A DNA stretch of 64,000 bases from contig NZ_QCXQ01000002.1 in the NCBI RefSeq assembly GCF_003124125.1, positions 464,426 through 528,425 of the forward strand, in the 5' to 3' direction. Under the pieces are notes generated by a model that worked only from the letters and a program-made list of their open reading frames with translations, did not search any database and had not been told where the DNA came from. This document shows, in pieces, positions 1 through 8,716 of this stretch (position 1 is its first letter; every line of letters starts with the position of its first letter). Source of the stretch: Levilactobacillus bambusae (GTDB lineage: Bacteria > Bacillota > Bacilli > Lactobacillales > Lactobacillaceae). The translations under genes and the position numbers were made by a program.

Positions 1-225
1 AACGGCCTTAATGGCTTGTGAACGTCCAGTAATGTGGTCGTTATCGGCCTGATACGTTTTCACCTGATTTGACGAACTCTCAGACTTTGAGTGCTGACTA
101 ACTCGGGTTTGCGACACCGCGATCGCCTCATGCCGGCTTTGATTTTGCCGTTGGTCATGAAACTCTAACAACCCGAACCCGCCAAAAATAACGATGGCCG
201 CAGCCACCCATCCTCTATACCGCAT
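1..225 (-). CDS. Partial membrane-anchored protein of unknown function (N-terminus only)
   Basis: The minus strand is open from an ATG at 225 to the window edge, giving 75 codons with no stop. A GGGGG ribosome binding site lies 6 bases before this ATG; an ATG two codons upstream has no room for one. Residues 6-20 form a hydrophobic segment (AAAIVIFGGFGLLEF) after a short basic start, so the product is probably anchored in or exported across the membrane. The following residues are polar and Ser/Gln-rich, as in a linker. The rest of the gene lies outside the window, so no family can be assigned. Confidence 0.6.
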   Translation of the reverse strand, partial: MRYRGWVAAAIVIFGGFGLLEFHDQRQNQSRHEAIAVSQTRVSQHSKSESSSNQVKTYQADNDHITGRSQAIKAV

Positions 226-329
226 CTTCATCCCCCGTTTCAAACACCGATCAGTTACATATTTTGCTAGTATATCATGTGACAACGAAAACGGTAAGTC
301 GCCGTTAAATTCCACTAAAAAAGAGGCTA

Positions 330-540
330 GAGATAGTAAGTCCGCTTCACTTAAAAAGGCGATTCTTGCAGCATGGTCCGAAAGCCCTTCATCCTTAGTC
401 GGATGCTTTCGGACCCGTAGTTACGGGATATAAGACAGACCACAACCCAATAAAACAAAGGACCAAATTCGATAAAAAAACAATCGAATCTGGTCCTTCG
501 CTTTATTTGGCATGGTCTAAACGTCTTATCTCCCAGCCTT
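330..540. repeat. Family A nested-hairpin repeat, copy A1, with bidirectional terminator core
   Basis: This fills the gap between the partial gene and the ABC transporter. From left to right there is a hairpin at 375-415 (GGTCCGAAAGC with GCTTTCGGACC), an outer stem (GGGATATAAGAC at 425-436 with GTCTTATCTCCC near 523-534), and inside it a terminator stem (GGACC at 460-464 with GGTCC at 492-496, loop rich in A). Copies A2 (16781), A3 (52432) and A4 (24785) share this plan. The A- and T-rich flanks suggest termination in both directions. Confidence 0.75.
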
Positions 541-550
541 GTTTATTAGT

Positions 551-2533
551 TTAATCTGCCGCAAGGGCATCAATTGGATTCAGTTTTGAAGCGTGCCGTG
601 CGGGTAGGACTGCGGCTAGGAGGGAAATCACGATGGCAATCACAAAGGTCGTGATCACATCACCCGCCGTAATTTGAATGAAACTGTATGAGGCAATTTT
701 AGCCAGCAACGCATTGGCGCCAGCACCGACCCCGTAGGCTAAGGCCGTGGCAAGAACGGCACTGAGGACCCCCATAATCAGGGATTCACTCACAAAGAGC
801 CGCCGAATATCCTTCTTACTCTCACCTAACGCCCGAAGCACCCCAATTTCTTTGGTCCGTGCACTCACCGACATGTACATTGTCACGATAATCATAAGGG
901 CCGAAACCACTAATGAAATGGCCGCAATCACCGCTAAAATAGTGGAAGCCAAGTGAATGTAAGTTTGAACGGTATCAATCATTGATGCAATTGAAGTTGA
1001 CGTAAACTGCCGTTTACCATCAATCTTAATCTTGTTAATCTGCTTGCTAACCGTCTTAGCATTGTCGAGGGTATTCACGCTCACGATCATGGCCTGAGGA
1101 TTCGTATCAACGTTCTTGGCCTTCATTGCGTCTGCCAGGGTCTCCGTATTGACTCCGTTAACGGCAGAGGCTCCCGTTTGGTTCTTCCCAATTCCGGAAA
1201 CCTTGGCGTTAAACTTAACGGTTACGATCTGGCCCGACTTGCTTTGAGCTTTATAGGATAACGTAACGGTCTTTCCAATTAGGGCCTTCCAGTCCTGCTT
1301 GTCTAACTTCTTAGCCACGGAAGTCTTATCAAGCAGCACCTCACCCTTCTTAGGGGCGTGACCAGCTTCAATGGATGACTTCGGGTAGAGGGCCGTCCAG
1401 TTGGTTAAGTTGGAAATGCTGGCCGATTTGCCATCCCGTTTGACGGTAACACTATTTGCCGTGTACATCTTTTCCACCTTATCAACGTGGTCCAGATCCT
1501 TCAGCTTATTAATCTGCTTAGTGTCGAAAGTTGGTACCTTGGTCAAACTGGCCTGCTGCATCATGCCAGCACCGCCCTGCTGATCATTGTCGCTCTTCTT
1601 TTGGTAGCGTGAAACCGAAATAACCTTCGGGTTTGCCACGTCCGTAATTTGTTTATTAATGTAGCCGCTAATTCCGTTACCCAGTCCCGAAAATAAAATG
1701 ACGGCAAACAGACCAATGGCGGTCCCCAGCACGATCAGGAAGTTTCGGCCGAAGTTGTACTTAAAGTGTTTCCAAGCGGTCCGGTAGCTCACGCTCGCTG
1801 GCAGCAGCCGTGATTTAAATCCCGGATCCTTCGTGTCCACCACATAGGGTTCACGAACCTGTTCATCACTCGCAATTTTACCGTCCACTAACTTGACGAT
1901 CCGAGTTCCTGAATCAGCAACATCCTGTGAGTGCGTTACCGTAATGACTAACCGGCCTTCGGAAGCGATCCTGTTTAAGATCTCCAAGACTTCCTTCGTG
2001 TTTTGGGAATCCAACGCACCAGTGGGTTCATCAGCGATTATGACCTTCGGGTTGCTAGCTAACGCCCGGGCAATGGCCACCCGCTGTTTTTGACCCCCGG
2101 AAAGCTGGTTCGGGTATTTCTTTTCCTGCCCGGTTAACCCAACTTCGGCCAATAGTTCTTTGGCCCGCGTCTTTTTGGCCTCCCCGCTAAGGGACGTCAT
2201 ATCAAGTGAAATTAAAACGTTATCTAACACAGTGAGGTGGCTAATTAAATTATAGGATTGGTAAATGTAGCCAATCGTCTCGCGCCGGTAACGGTCCATG
2301 TCCTTTTCGTTTGTATGGTCTAACTTCTTACCGTCAACTAGGATACTTCCCTTAAAGTTACGGTCCAGCCCCCCAATGATGTTCATTAAGGTGGACTTAC
2401 CGCCTCCGGATTCACCAAGGATTGACACAAACTCACCCAAATTAAAATCGAGCGAAATTCCCTTTAATACCGGAAACTCTTCTTTACCTAAATAGTAAGA
2501 CTTATAAACGTCTCGGACTTCCAAAAAGGCCAT
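551..2533 (-). CDS. ABC transporter, fused ATPase and FtsX-type permease (MacB-like)
   Basis: The 660-residue protein has an ATPase domain at about 1-225 with Walker A GESGGGKS, signature LSGGQ and Walker B VIIADEPTG. A membrane part follows: a first helix near 265-285, a large extracytoplasmic domain at about 290-530, and three C-terminal helices. This is the MacB/FtsX layout with both functions in one chain. Relatives export peptides, lipoproteins or antimicrobials, or act in cell-envelope stress; the substrate here is unknown. The start has a good GGAGG site. No two-component system is adjacent, which is usual for bacitracin-type members, so a specific role is not supported. Confidence 0.9.
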   Translation of the reverse strand: MAFLEVRDVYKSYYLGKEEFPVLKGISLDFNLGEFVSILGESGGGKSTLMNIIGGLDRNFKGSILVDGKKLDHTNEKDMDRYRRETIGYIYQSYNLISHLTVLDNVLISLDMTSLSGEAKKTRAKELLAEVGLTGQEKKYPNQLSGGQKQRVAIARALASNPKVIIADEPTGALDSQNTKEVLEILNRIASEGRLVITVTHSQDVADSGTRIVKLVDGKIASDEQVREPYVVDTKDPGFKSRLLPASVSYRTAWKHFKYNFGRNFLIVLGTAIGLFAVILFSGLGNGISGYINKQITDVANPKVISVSRYQKKSDNDQQGGAGMMQQASLTKVPTFDTKQINKLKDLDHVDKVEKMYTANSVTVKRDGKSASISNLTNWTALYPKSSIEAGHAPKKGEVLLDKTSVAKKLDKQDWKALIGKTVTLSYKAQSKSGQIVTVKFNAKVSGIGKNQTGASAVNGVNTETLADAMKAKNVDTNPQAMIVSVNTLDNAKTVSKQINKIKIDGKRQFTSTSIASMIDTVQTYIHLASTILAVIAAISLVVSALMIIVTMYMSVSARTKEIGVLRALGESKKDIRRLFVSESLIMGVLSAVLATALAYGVGAGANALLAKIASYSFIQITAGDVITTFVIAIVISLLAAVLPARHASKLNPIDALAAD

Positions 2534-2631
2534 CTACCATTCCTCCTGTTACCTCTAATTTTTTACTGGCTCCTAGGATACGCATTCGTTGTATCAATGT
2601 CAACTTAATTAACAAAAGAGGGCTATAAAAT

Positions 2632-2660
2632 AAAAAGGTTGGCTTCAAAAGCCAACCTTG
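2632..2660 (-). terminator. Intrinsic terminator downstream of the PPOX gene
   Basis: A hairpin with arms AAGGTTGGCTT and AAGCCAACCTT and a 3-base loop is followed on the minus strand by a T-rich stretch. It lies after three family B repeats that follow the gene ending at 3154. Confidence 0.8.
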
Positions 2661-2730
2661 CCATCATATCGAGTTTAATTTATAAACGCAAGCCGTTGCA
2701 CTTAAAAACCGATGCATCCACCAAAGTTTT

Positions 2731-2748
2731 CGAGGAGTTCGACACCCT
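2731..2748. repeat. Family B end fragment (B0)
   Basis: Only the right end of a family B unit (GAGGAGTTC then GACACCCT) is present, abutting copy B1. It shows that units join end to end. Confidence 0.5.
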
Positions 2749-2750
2749 TT

Positions 2751-2867
2751 AGTCGGGTTCCACCGCTCAGATCTCTGCGGTTAACCCAGGCATCGAATAA
2801 TGCCTAAAACCAGCATTTTCCGATGCCTCAGTTATTCCTCAAGATCTACCGAGCTGCTCTACACCCT
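2751..2867. repeat. Family B covarying hairpin repeat, copy B1
   Basis: The unit begins AGTCGGGTTCC and ends ACACCCT. Paired arms from outside to inside are GCTC/GAGC, AGATCT/AGATCT, GGTTAAC/GTTATTCC and AGGCATCG/CGATGCCT, around a constant loop containing AATAATGC and CAGCATT. The inner and outer arm sequences differ from those of other copies, but pairing is kept. Confidence 0.8.
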
Positions 2868-2870
2868 GTT

Positions 2871-3035
2871 AGTCGGGTTCCATCCCTCAACTTCTTGTGG
2901 CTAACTCCGTCACCGAATAATACCCTAGACCGGGATTTTTCGGTGACGGAGTTAGCCACAAGAATAATACCCTAGACCGGGATTTTTCGGTGACGCCCTT
3001 AGTCCTCAGAAGTTAATCGAGGGATTCCACACCCT
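2871..3035. repeat. Family B copy B2 with internal tandem and perfect inverted duplication
   Basis: This copy is longer than the others. Positions 2892-2917 and 2939-2964 are perfect 26-base inverted arms separated by 21 bases. A 34-base direct repeat is found at 2915-2948 and 2962-2995. The unit then continues to the usual ACACCCT end. The structure looks like a template-switching product. Confidence 0.75.
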
Positions 3036-3038
3036 TTT

Positions 3039-3155
3039 AGTCAGGCCTCTCTCCTCAACTCCTTCCCGTTAACCCAAGAATCAAATTATGCTAAGGACCA
3101 GCATATTTTGATTCTTACGTTAATCCTCGGGAGTTACCGAGGAGTTCGGCACCCT
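3039..3155. repeat. Family B copy B3, touching the PPOX stop codon
   Basis: Arms are CTCCTC/GAGGAG, AACTCC/GGAGTT, GTTAAC/GTTAAT and AAGAATCAAA/TTTGATTCTT around the constant loop. Its last bases overlap the stop codon (3154-3156) of the minus-strand gene, so it is the first thing transcribed after that gene. Confidence 0.8.
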
Positions 3156-3588
3156 ATCCAAACGTCATCTCCGTCTTTTTTTCGCCTAGACCGGCGTCCA
3201 CCGTGACGGTATGGAGCTTAATTTCATAAACCACTAGGGACTTTCCGATCATGTCGTATACTTTTTGGTATCCGGGCACCGTTTCAAGGTATCGTGGCAA
3301 CAAGTCGTCAATCGTTTTAGTCGATTTTTGAACCGTAACGTGTTGGCCGCGCACAAACGGATTGGTTTTTTCACTATCGTAGGGCACCGTAATAAACGCT
3401 ACATCCGGATTTTGGTCGTAAATTTTAACGGCGTCCGTATCCTTAACGGATGAAAAGTACAGGGTATCTGGTTCATCAGGGTACCACACATAGTTGACGA
3501 TTTTGACATCGGCATCATGATCGAGTGATGTACTTAACGCAATCTTATCGGCAGTCCCTAACACTTGTTGCAAAAAATTCGTATCCAT
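3154..3588 (-). CDS. Pyridoxamine 5'-phosphate oxidase-like flavin-binding barrel protein
   Basis: The 144-residue protein fits the split-barrel flavin-binding family: an N-terminal helix (FLQQVLGTADKIAL), then strands with VKIVNYVWYPDEPDTLYFSS, and an FITVPYDSE/RGQHVTVQ core. Related proteins bind FMN or F420 and are mostly of unknown activity. The start at 3588 (MDTNFL) is preferred because an AGGG site lies upstream; the longer open frame begins in the promoter area. A paralogue with the same MDT start and similar layout is at 57729-58136. A family B repeat starts at its stop codon. Confidence 0.75.
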   Translation of the reverse strand: MDTNFLQQVLGTADKIALSTSLDHDADVKIVNYVWYPDEPDTLYFSSVKDTDAVKIYDQNPDVAFITVPYDSEKTNPFVRGQHVTVQKSTKTIDDLLPRYLETVPGYQKVYDMIGKSLVVYEIKLHTVTVDAGLGEKKTEMTFG

Positions 3589-3708
3589 GATTAATCCCTC
3601 GCTTATCTCATTTATGGTACCTTTAGTGTACCATAAAGTGGGAACGTACATTCGTTTTTTACCCTTAAAAACGAGCTGTACAGAGATGATTTTAGTATAA
3701 ATTAAGTA

Positions 3709-5073
3709 TTAAGTCTGCTCAATTTCCTGATTTGGCACGAGAATCTTACTTAATATTCTAAAGAAGATAATAATTGAAATGATAGACGTTACACCGTCAC
3801 ATAGTGGTTGAGCAAAAAATGCTGCCTGAGGTGTGAATAAAAACGGTAGAATCAAAACGCCGGCTATGTATAGTGCTTTCCGTAATAAAGAACAGAATAA
3901 GGCCATTTTCATCTGGCCCATGGCTATTCCCATATCGGTAACAGTCCATTGAGCGGCCATACATAAAACTGCAGCAAGATAAATTTTGAGTGCTGTGACA
4001 GTTTGAGTAATTAATGGCGAATCATTGGTAAACAAACGGACAAAATAAGGTGAAGCAAAAATTGTAATCAAAAATATGATACTGCAAAAACTAAGGCAGA
4101 CTAGATAAACACACCATAATGCATTTTTAACGCGTTTAAAATCCTTGGCCCCAAAGTTGAAGCTAACAATTCCTTGGCATCCCAACGTAATACCACTTAA
4201 TGGGGAAGTTACCAGTAAGAGATAACTTTGAATAATAGTTGCCGTAGTGACCAATCGATCACCCAATCCTACGCCACCGGTTCTTTGCAAAGTAGTGTTT
4301 AATAAAATGAGTAGGCAACTATCCAACGCATAGGTTAGAAAAGGTGCTAAGCCTAATCCGATAATTTTTATACAAAGATCTGGTCTAAAGTGGCCCCATG
4401 TTAGGTTAACAGGTAGATCCCAAAAGCATAGACAAAATAATGCAAATAAAGCTGAAATTATTTGTGAAAAAATGGTCGAATAAGCGGCACCTGCAACTCC
4501 AAGATGACAAACAAAAATAAGAATTGGATCAAGACTAACATTTAAGAGGGCACCAATTAAAACGGTTGTTACGCCAAGCCCCGAGTGACCTTGAGCAATC
4601 AAAAAGCTATTTAATCCACCAGAAATAAGTGCAAAGACGGTTCCGTAAATATAAATTGTCAAAAAAGATAAGGCATATGGATAGGTAGCCGAACTAACAC
4701 CGAACCACCATAGAAATCGTTTACGAAAAATGAGAAATAAAATGGTTAGTGATAGTCCTAAAACCAGTAAAATTCGAAAGCAATTAGAGAGGATTTCTTT
4801 AGCTGATTTTAAATTACCAGCGCCCATTTGCATGGCCATTAGTGGCGTGCCACCTTGACCTACCAGATAAGCAAATGCATATAAAACTGAAATGATTGGG
4901 CCACAGACACCAACACCAGCAAGCGATAAAGTGCCAATTCCTGGAATATGGCCGATAAACATTCGATCAACTATTGTATATAACACATTGACAAACTGGG
5001 CCAACATAGTGGGTAATGCTAACTTTAAAACAAGTGGTAGTACTTGATCTTTGCCAAGATCGACACTTTTCAT
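3709..5073 (-). CDS. MATE-family multidrug/Na+ efflux pump
   Basis: The 454-residue protein is all-helical, with about 12 membrane segments in two similar halves and the N-terminal MATE pattern PTMLAQFVNVLYTIVDRMFIG. Members exchange Na+ or H+ for cationic drugs and other organic molecules at the cytoplasmic membrane. It starts 14 bases after the WYL regulator on the same strand, so the two form an operon in which the regulator probably controls the pump. Base composition is clearly more AT-rich than in the flanks, and a transposase remnant lies upstream, both signs of transfer. Confidence 0.9.
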   Translation of the reverse strand: MKSVDLGKDQVLPLVLKLALPTMLAQFVNVLYTIVDRMFIGHIPGIGTLSLAGVGVCGPIISVLYAFAYLVGQGGTPLMAMQMGAGNLKSAKEILSNCFRILLVLGLSLTILFLIFRKRFLWWFGVSSATYPYALSFLTIYIYGTVFALISGGLNSFLIAQGHSGLGVTTVLIGALLNVSLDPILIFVCHLGVAGAAYSTIFSQIISALFALFCLCFWDLPVNLTWGHFRPDLCIKIIGLGLAPFLTYALDSCLLILLNTTLQRTGGVGLGDRLVTTATIIQSYLLLVTSPLSGITLGCQGIVSFNFGAKDFKRVKNALWCVYLVCLSFCSIIFLITIFASPYFVRLFTNDSPLITQTVTALKIYLAAVLCMAAQWTVTDMGIAMGQMKMALFCSLLRKALYIAGVLILPFLFTPQAAFFAQPLCDGVTSIISIIIFFRILSKILVPNQEIEQT

Positions 5074-5087
5074 AAAAACAAACCTCT

Positions 5088-5999
5088 TTAATTTGCTTCA
5101 TATAGTTGAAGTATTTTTTTTGCGGTTTGAAGGAGTTCAATTTTAATCGATTGAGGTTCCAGTATTTCAACATCGTTACCAAAAGTCAGGAGCCATTGAT
5201 ACAAACTCTCTGAATTGCTGTAATCACCTTGGAGCAGCAAACGGCCATCAGTTTGTTTGGCTAAGTTATCAGTGCCAAATTCTTCAACGACCCGCCAAGC
5301 AACTTTGTTGTTAAATAAAGCTTTGAATTTAATATGATTGGTCTGGGTTTTACGAACTGCTGGATCAGGAATGGGCGCCGGACGAGGTTGAAATATTTCA
5401 TCCATTAATTTGAGTTGGGAAATTCGCATTAGTTTAAACAAACGAAAGTCCTGTTTTTCAGTACTCCAACCCCATAAATACCAATTGGACCATTTGAACA
5501 CGAGATAATACGGCTCCACTTGACGCTGACTTTTACCAGCTTGCGCAAAATAAGCAAAACTGATTTTTTGGTTTGTTTCAATCGCATTTTGAATTAATTG
5601 AAATTTTGGAACAAGGGTAGGCTGATACCATGAAGCTAAATCTATCAAAATATTTTCTTGACCATTAATTAATTCCGAAGAGCCTGCCTGGATTTTTTCC
5701 ATTAATTGTCGATAATAATGACTGCCACTGACACTATCTATCCCCCTTAACCCTGTTAAAATCCCTTGCATTTCTTTGGATGTCAGTAAAGTCCGATCTA
5801 TTCGATAATCATCTATGATTCGAATGCCACCACCTGAACCACGAGTTGTATAAATTGGGATTCCGGCTTCTGCCAAACTATCAATATCACGATAGATTGT
5901 TCGTTGAGACACTTCGAATTTCTGCGCCAACTTAACTGCAGTTGTTTCATTTTCTTGCAATAACACTGATAAAATCCCGACTAACCGATTGATTTTCAT
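5088..5999 (-). CDS. WYL-domain transcriptional regulator (DeoR-type HTH)
   Basis: The 303-residue protein has an N-terminal HTH at about 1-60 (VKLAQKFEVSQRTIYRDIDSLAEAGIPIYTTRGSGGG is split here by the recognition helix SQRTIYRDI) and a WYL domain at about 130-220 with the SNWYLWGWSTEKQDFRLFKL signature. WYL regulators sense small ligands or nucleic acids. The start at 5999 (MKINRLV) has GGAG 5 bases upstream; the longer reading lies in the operator. It leads the MATE gene, and a 22-base near-palindrome lies just upstream of it. Confidence 0.88.
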   Translation of the reverse strand: MKINRLVGILSVLLQENETTAVKLAQKFEVSQRTIYRDIDSLAEAGIPIYTTRGSGGGIRIIDDYRIDRTLLTSKEMQGILTGLRGIDSVSGSHYYRQLMEKIQAGSSELINGQENILIDLASWYQPTLVPKFQLIQNAIETNQKISFAYFAQAGKSQRQVEPYYLVFKWSNWYLWGWSTEKQDFRLFKLMRISQLKLMDEIFQPRPAPIPDPAVRKTQTNHIKFKALFNNKVAWRVVEEFGTDNLAKQTDGRLLLQGDYSNSESLYQWLLTFGNDVEILEPQSIKIELLQTAKKILQLYEAN

Positions 6000-6036
6000 A
6001 TGAACTCCTTCAACAAATGCCATCTTAGCAAAGTGA

Positions 6037-6058
6037 ATATGACAACTAGCTGTCATAT
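6037..6058. promoter_or_regulatory. Probable operator of the WYL regulator
   Basis: Inverted arms ATATGACA and TGTCATAT with a 6-base centre lie 38 bases before the regulator start. The position and symmetry suggest autoregulation of the regulator/MATE operon. Confidence 0.55.
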
Positions 6059-6109
6059 TTGTCCAAAAAATAGTTTAACAAATTTTGAAAAGGACAAAAG
6101 GTTAAATGT

Positions 6110-6430
6110 AGTGTCAAAGCAAAGTTTAGATATCAAAATAAAAGAGGCCGTCTCCGTGGCGAGAGGGAACTGTAACCAGTTTTTGAAACAAATAAATATC
6201 GGAACAGATTTGGACACAACTATTAATACCTTTCAAAAAACCTAAAATATAGTCAAAATTCTTTAAGTTGCCAGTATTCGAATGGTCCACTCAAAGGCCT
6301 AATTCGAAAAATAGAACAAATTCGCAGAACTGAATACGGTTATCGCAACATGCAAAGTTTATTTACCAGAATTCGGCTTGAAATTGCATCAAAAAGAATC
6401 CGAATCATAGATCTGAGTTCAATATATTAA
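6110..6430 (+). pseudogene. Degenerate C-terminal remnant of an ISL3-family transposase
   Basis: From 6275 the plus strand reads YSNGPLKGLIRKIEQIRR, then TEYGYRNMQSLFTRIRLEI, and a stop at 6428. This is the conserved C-terminal block of ISL3/IS1165-type transposases (SNGPxEGxNxKIKxIKRxxYGYRNxxxFxxRI). Just upstream, in another frame, comes LDTTINTFQK and a stop at 6243, consistent with a frameshift and the preceding part of the same protein. The rest of the element is missing. It lies beside the AT-rich MATE cassette and may mark how that cassette arrived. The remainder of this gap holds no gene. Confidence 0.7.
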
Positions 6431-6455
6431 TCCATCACACTATTTAACATAGAAC

Positions 6456-6491
6456 CAAAAAACGGACAGCGGTCATTGGCCGCTATCCGTT
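6456..6491 (-). terminator. Intrinsic terminator after the acetoin/diacetyl reductase gene
   Basis: Arms AACGGACAGCGG and CCGCTATCCGTT enclose a short loop and are followed on the minus strand by a T run. Confidence 0.8.
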
Positions 6492-6512
6492 CCAATATTT
6501 CTCTATTAGTGG

Positions 6513-7286
<774 letters not shown>

Positions 7287-7363
7287 CTACGTTTTCTCCT
7301 TGTGAATAAAATAACTAATGGTGTTATTTTACCACTCTAATCCCTCTTTGCCCATTAAAATTT

Positions 7364-8218
7364 TTAATAGCGGCGATAGAGATAACTGCCAATTGCCTTA
7401 TCAACCCGCTGATTTTCGTGCAACCGGCTGTGTTGTGCCGAGGGCCCGTTAAACTGCAGCTCCGTGTAACTCTTTGCACGTTTTCCCACCAAGTAGTAAA
7501 GCGAGCGGGAAGACACGTTGGTGACGTCACCGTCTGAATTGGTTCCGTTTCGGAGATTTCCGTACACGTTCAAGATATCAACCTGATTTTTAGGAAACTG
7601 ATTTTGGTTAGCCAACAGTTCCCGGTAGGTACTATCCATTATTTTGGGTTTCCCGTTAGCGGCTAAGGAATTCTGGTTGGGCCGGTCATCCAGCTGCACG
7701 ATTCCGTCGAAGTGGCCCGCAATATTGACCTCCTTTTGAAGCTGTGGCATCCCGGATTCATGGCTGTCAAACAGGGTTTCATACATCAGCGACATGTTCC
7801 CCATGGAATGAGCAACCGCGTTAAACCGGGAAAACGAATGCTGCTTCTTAACGGCCAGTAAGACGTTTCTAAACCACCGGCCGTCCGTTTTAAAGTTTCG
7901 CTGGCGTGGATTTTGGTAGACCACCTGAACAATGGGATGGGTAACTTGGCCGGTCCACCTACCACGCAGCGTGACCTTTCCGTTGGGAGCCACGACGGCT
8001 TGAATAACTTTAGTGGCCCCATTATGCTGAACCGCATAGTCAATCATGCCGTTCGTCGAATTAGCCGAGCCCCCGTACCCGTGCAGGTAAAACGTCGGCA
8101 CCCCATCCGCACTTGGTTGCACTGAATTTGACTCCCGGCGGCCAAGTTGAAAACATATCGCACTGACCATTGCAACGATCAGCACAACTAGACCAATCCA
8201 CCATTTTCTTTGTTTCAC
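7364..8218 (-). CDS. Membrane-anchored or secreted alpha/beta hydrolase, DUF915 family
   Basis: The 284-residue protein has an N-terminal hydrophobic helix (WWIGLVVLIVAMVSAICF), then the hydrolase fold: FYLHGYGGSANST oxyanion region, the nucleophile elbow AHSMGN (Ser near residue 140), and acid and His residues later (near the C-terminal QHSRLHEN). DUF915 proteins are putative cell-surface lipases or esterases in lactobacilli. The GTG at 8218 is chosen because AGGAGG lies 9 bases before it; the TTG three codons earlier directly touches that site. Confidence 0.8.
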   Translation of the reverse strand: MKQRKWWIGLVVLIVAMVSAICFQLGRRESNSVQPSADGVPTFYLHGYGGSANSTNGMIDYAVQHNGATKVIQAVVAPNGKVTLRGRWTGQVTHPIVQVVYQNPRQRNFKTDGRWFRNVLLAVKKQHSFSRFNAVAHSMGNMSLMYETLFDSHESGMPQLQKEVNIAGHFDGIVQLDDRPNQNSLAANGKPKIMDSTYRELLANQNQFPKNQVDILNVYGNLRNGTNSDGDVTNVSSRSLYYLVGKRAKSYTELQFNGPSAQHSRLHENQRVDKAIGSYLYRRY

Positions 8219-8292
8219 AAACCTCAACCTCCTCCTGATTAGTCCACATTATAGCCGTAAGCGCGCCTAACTTAAAGCAAAGGCTCCGGCCA

Positions 8293-8352
8293 AAAAACGG
8301 CGAACCCTAACTCCCAATCCACAAGCGCTTGGGTGAGAATCCGTCGTTTATT
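8293..8352 (-). terminator. Probable terminator of the MerR-SDR-cupin-CMD operon
   Basis: On the minus strand an imperfect stem (AACGACG...CGCCGTT, with CTCACCCAA facing TTGGGAG) is followed by six T. It lies 33 bases after the stop of the CMD gene. Confidence 0.55.
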
Positions 8353-8384
8353 TGCGGGCTGATCCACCGCAGTTTCATCTGGAA

Positions 8385-8705
8385 CTAATCGGCATAAATT
8401 TCTTTCGCTCGACTAAACGCCGACCAGGCTTTGGGCCAGCCAACGTAAAAGGCCAGGTGGGTGATTTCAGCCACAATTTCATCCTGGGTAATACCATTTT
8501 GTTTGCCAATCTTTAAGTGGGCGTCTAACTGTTCTAAGTTCCCCCCTGAAATGAGGGCCGCAACGGTAATCATACTTCGATCGTGGGCGGACAGGGCCGC
8601 CTCGTTTGACCAAACTTCACCAAACAGAACATCATCATTTAAAGTCGCAAACTGGGGAGCAAAGTCACCCAACTGATCCCGACCAGCCGTTTGTTTTTCT
8701 GCCAT
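8385..8705 (-). CDS. Carboxymuconolactone decarboxylase-family protein
   Basis: The 106-residue protein fits the CMD fold, with the core LSAHDRSMITVAALISGGNL and the pattern EIVAEITHLAFYVGWPKAWSA. Unlike AhpD-type members it lacks a CxxC pair, so peroxidase activity is unlikely; related enzymes are lactone decarboxylases or are uncharacterised. It is the last gene of a four-gene operon (MerR regulator, SDR, cupin, CMD), starting 11 bases after the cupin gene. That context suggests handling of a small carbonyl or phenolic compound, but the substrate is unknown. Confidence 0.85.
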   Translation of the reverse strand: MAEKQTAGRDQLGDFAPQFATLNDDVLFGEVWSNEAALSAHDRSMITVAALISGGNLEQLDAHLKIGKQNGITQDEIVAEITHLAFYVGWPKAWSAFSRAKEIYAD

Positions 8706-8716
8706 TTTGACGCCTC

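Noticed and set aside
2670-3150. CRISPR array or integron cassette sites in the repeat cluster
   Set aside because: Units are about 117 bases with palindromic arms that vary, without regular short repeats and unique spacers, and there are no cas or integrase genes nearby.
6000-6245. Plus-strand gene starting at 6000
   Set aside because: Its beginning overlaps the WYL operator and ribosome binding site; only its end makes sense, as part of the transposase remnant.
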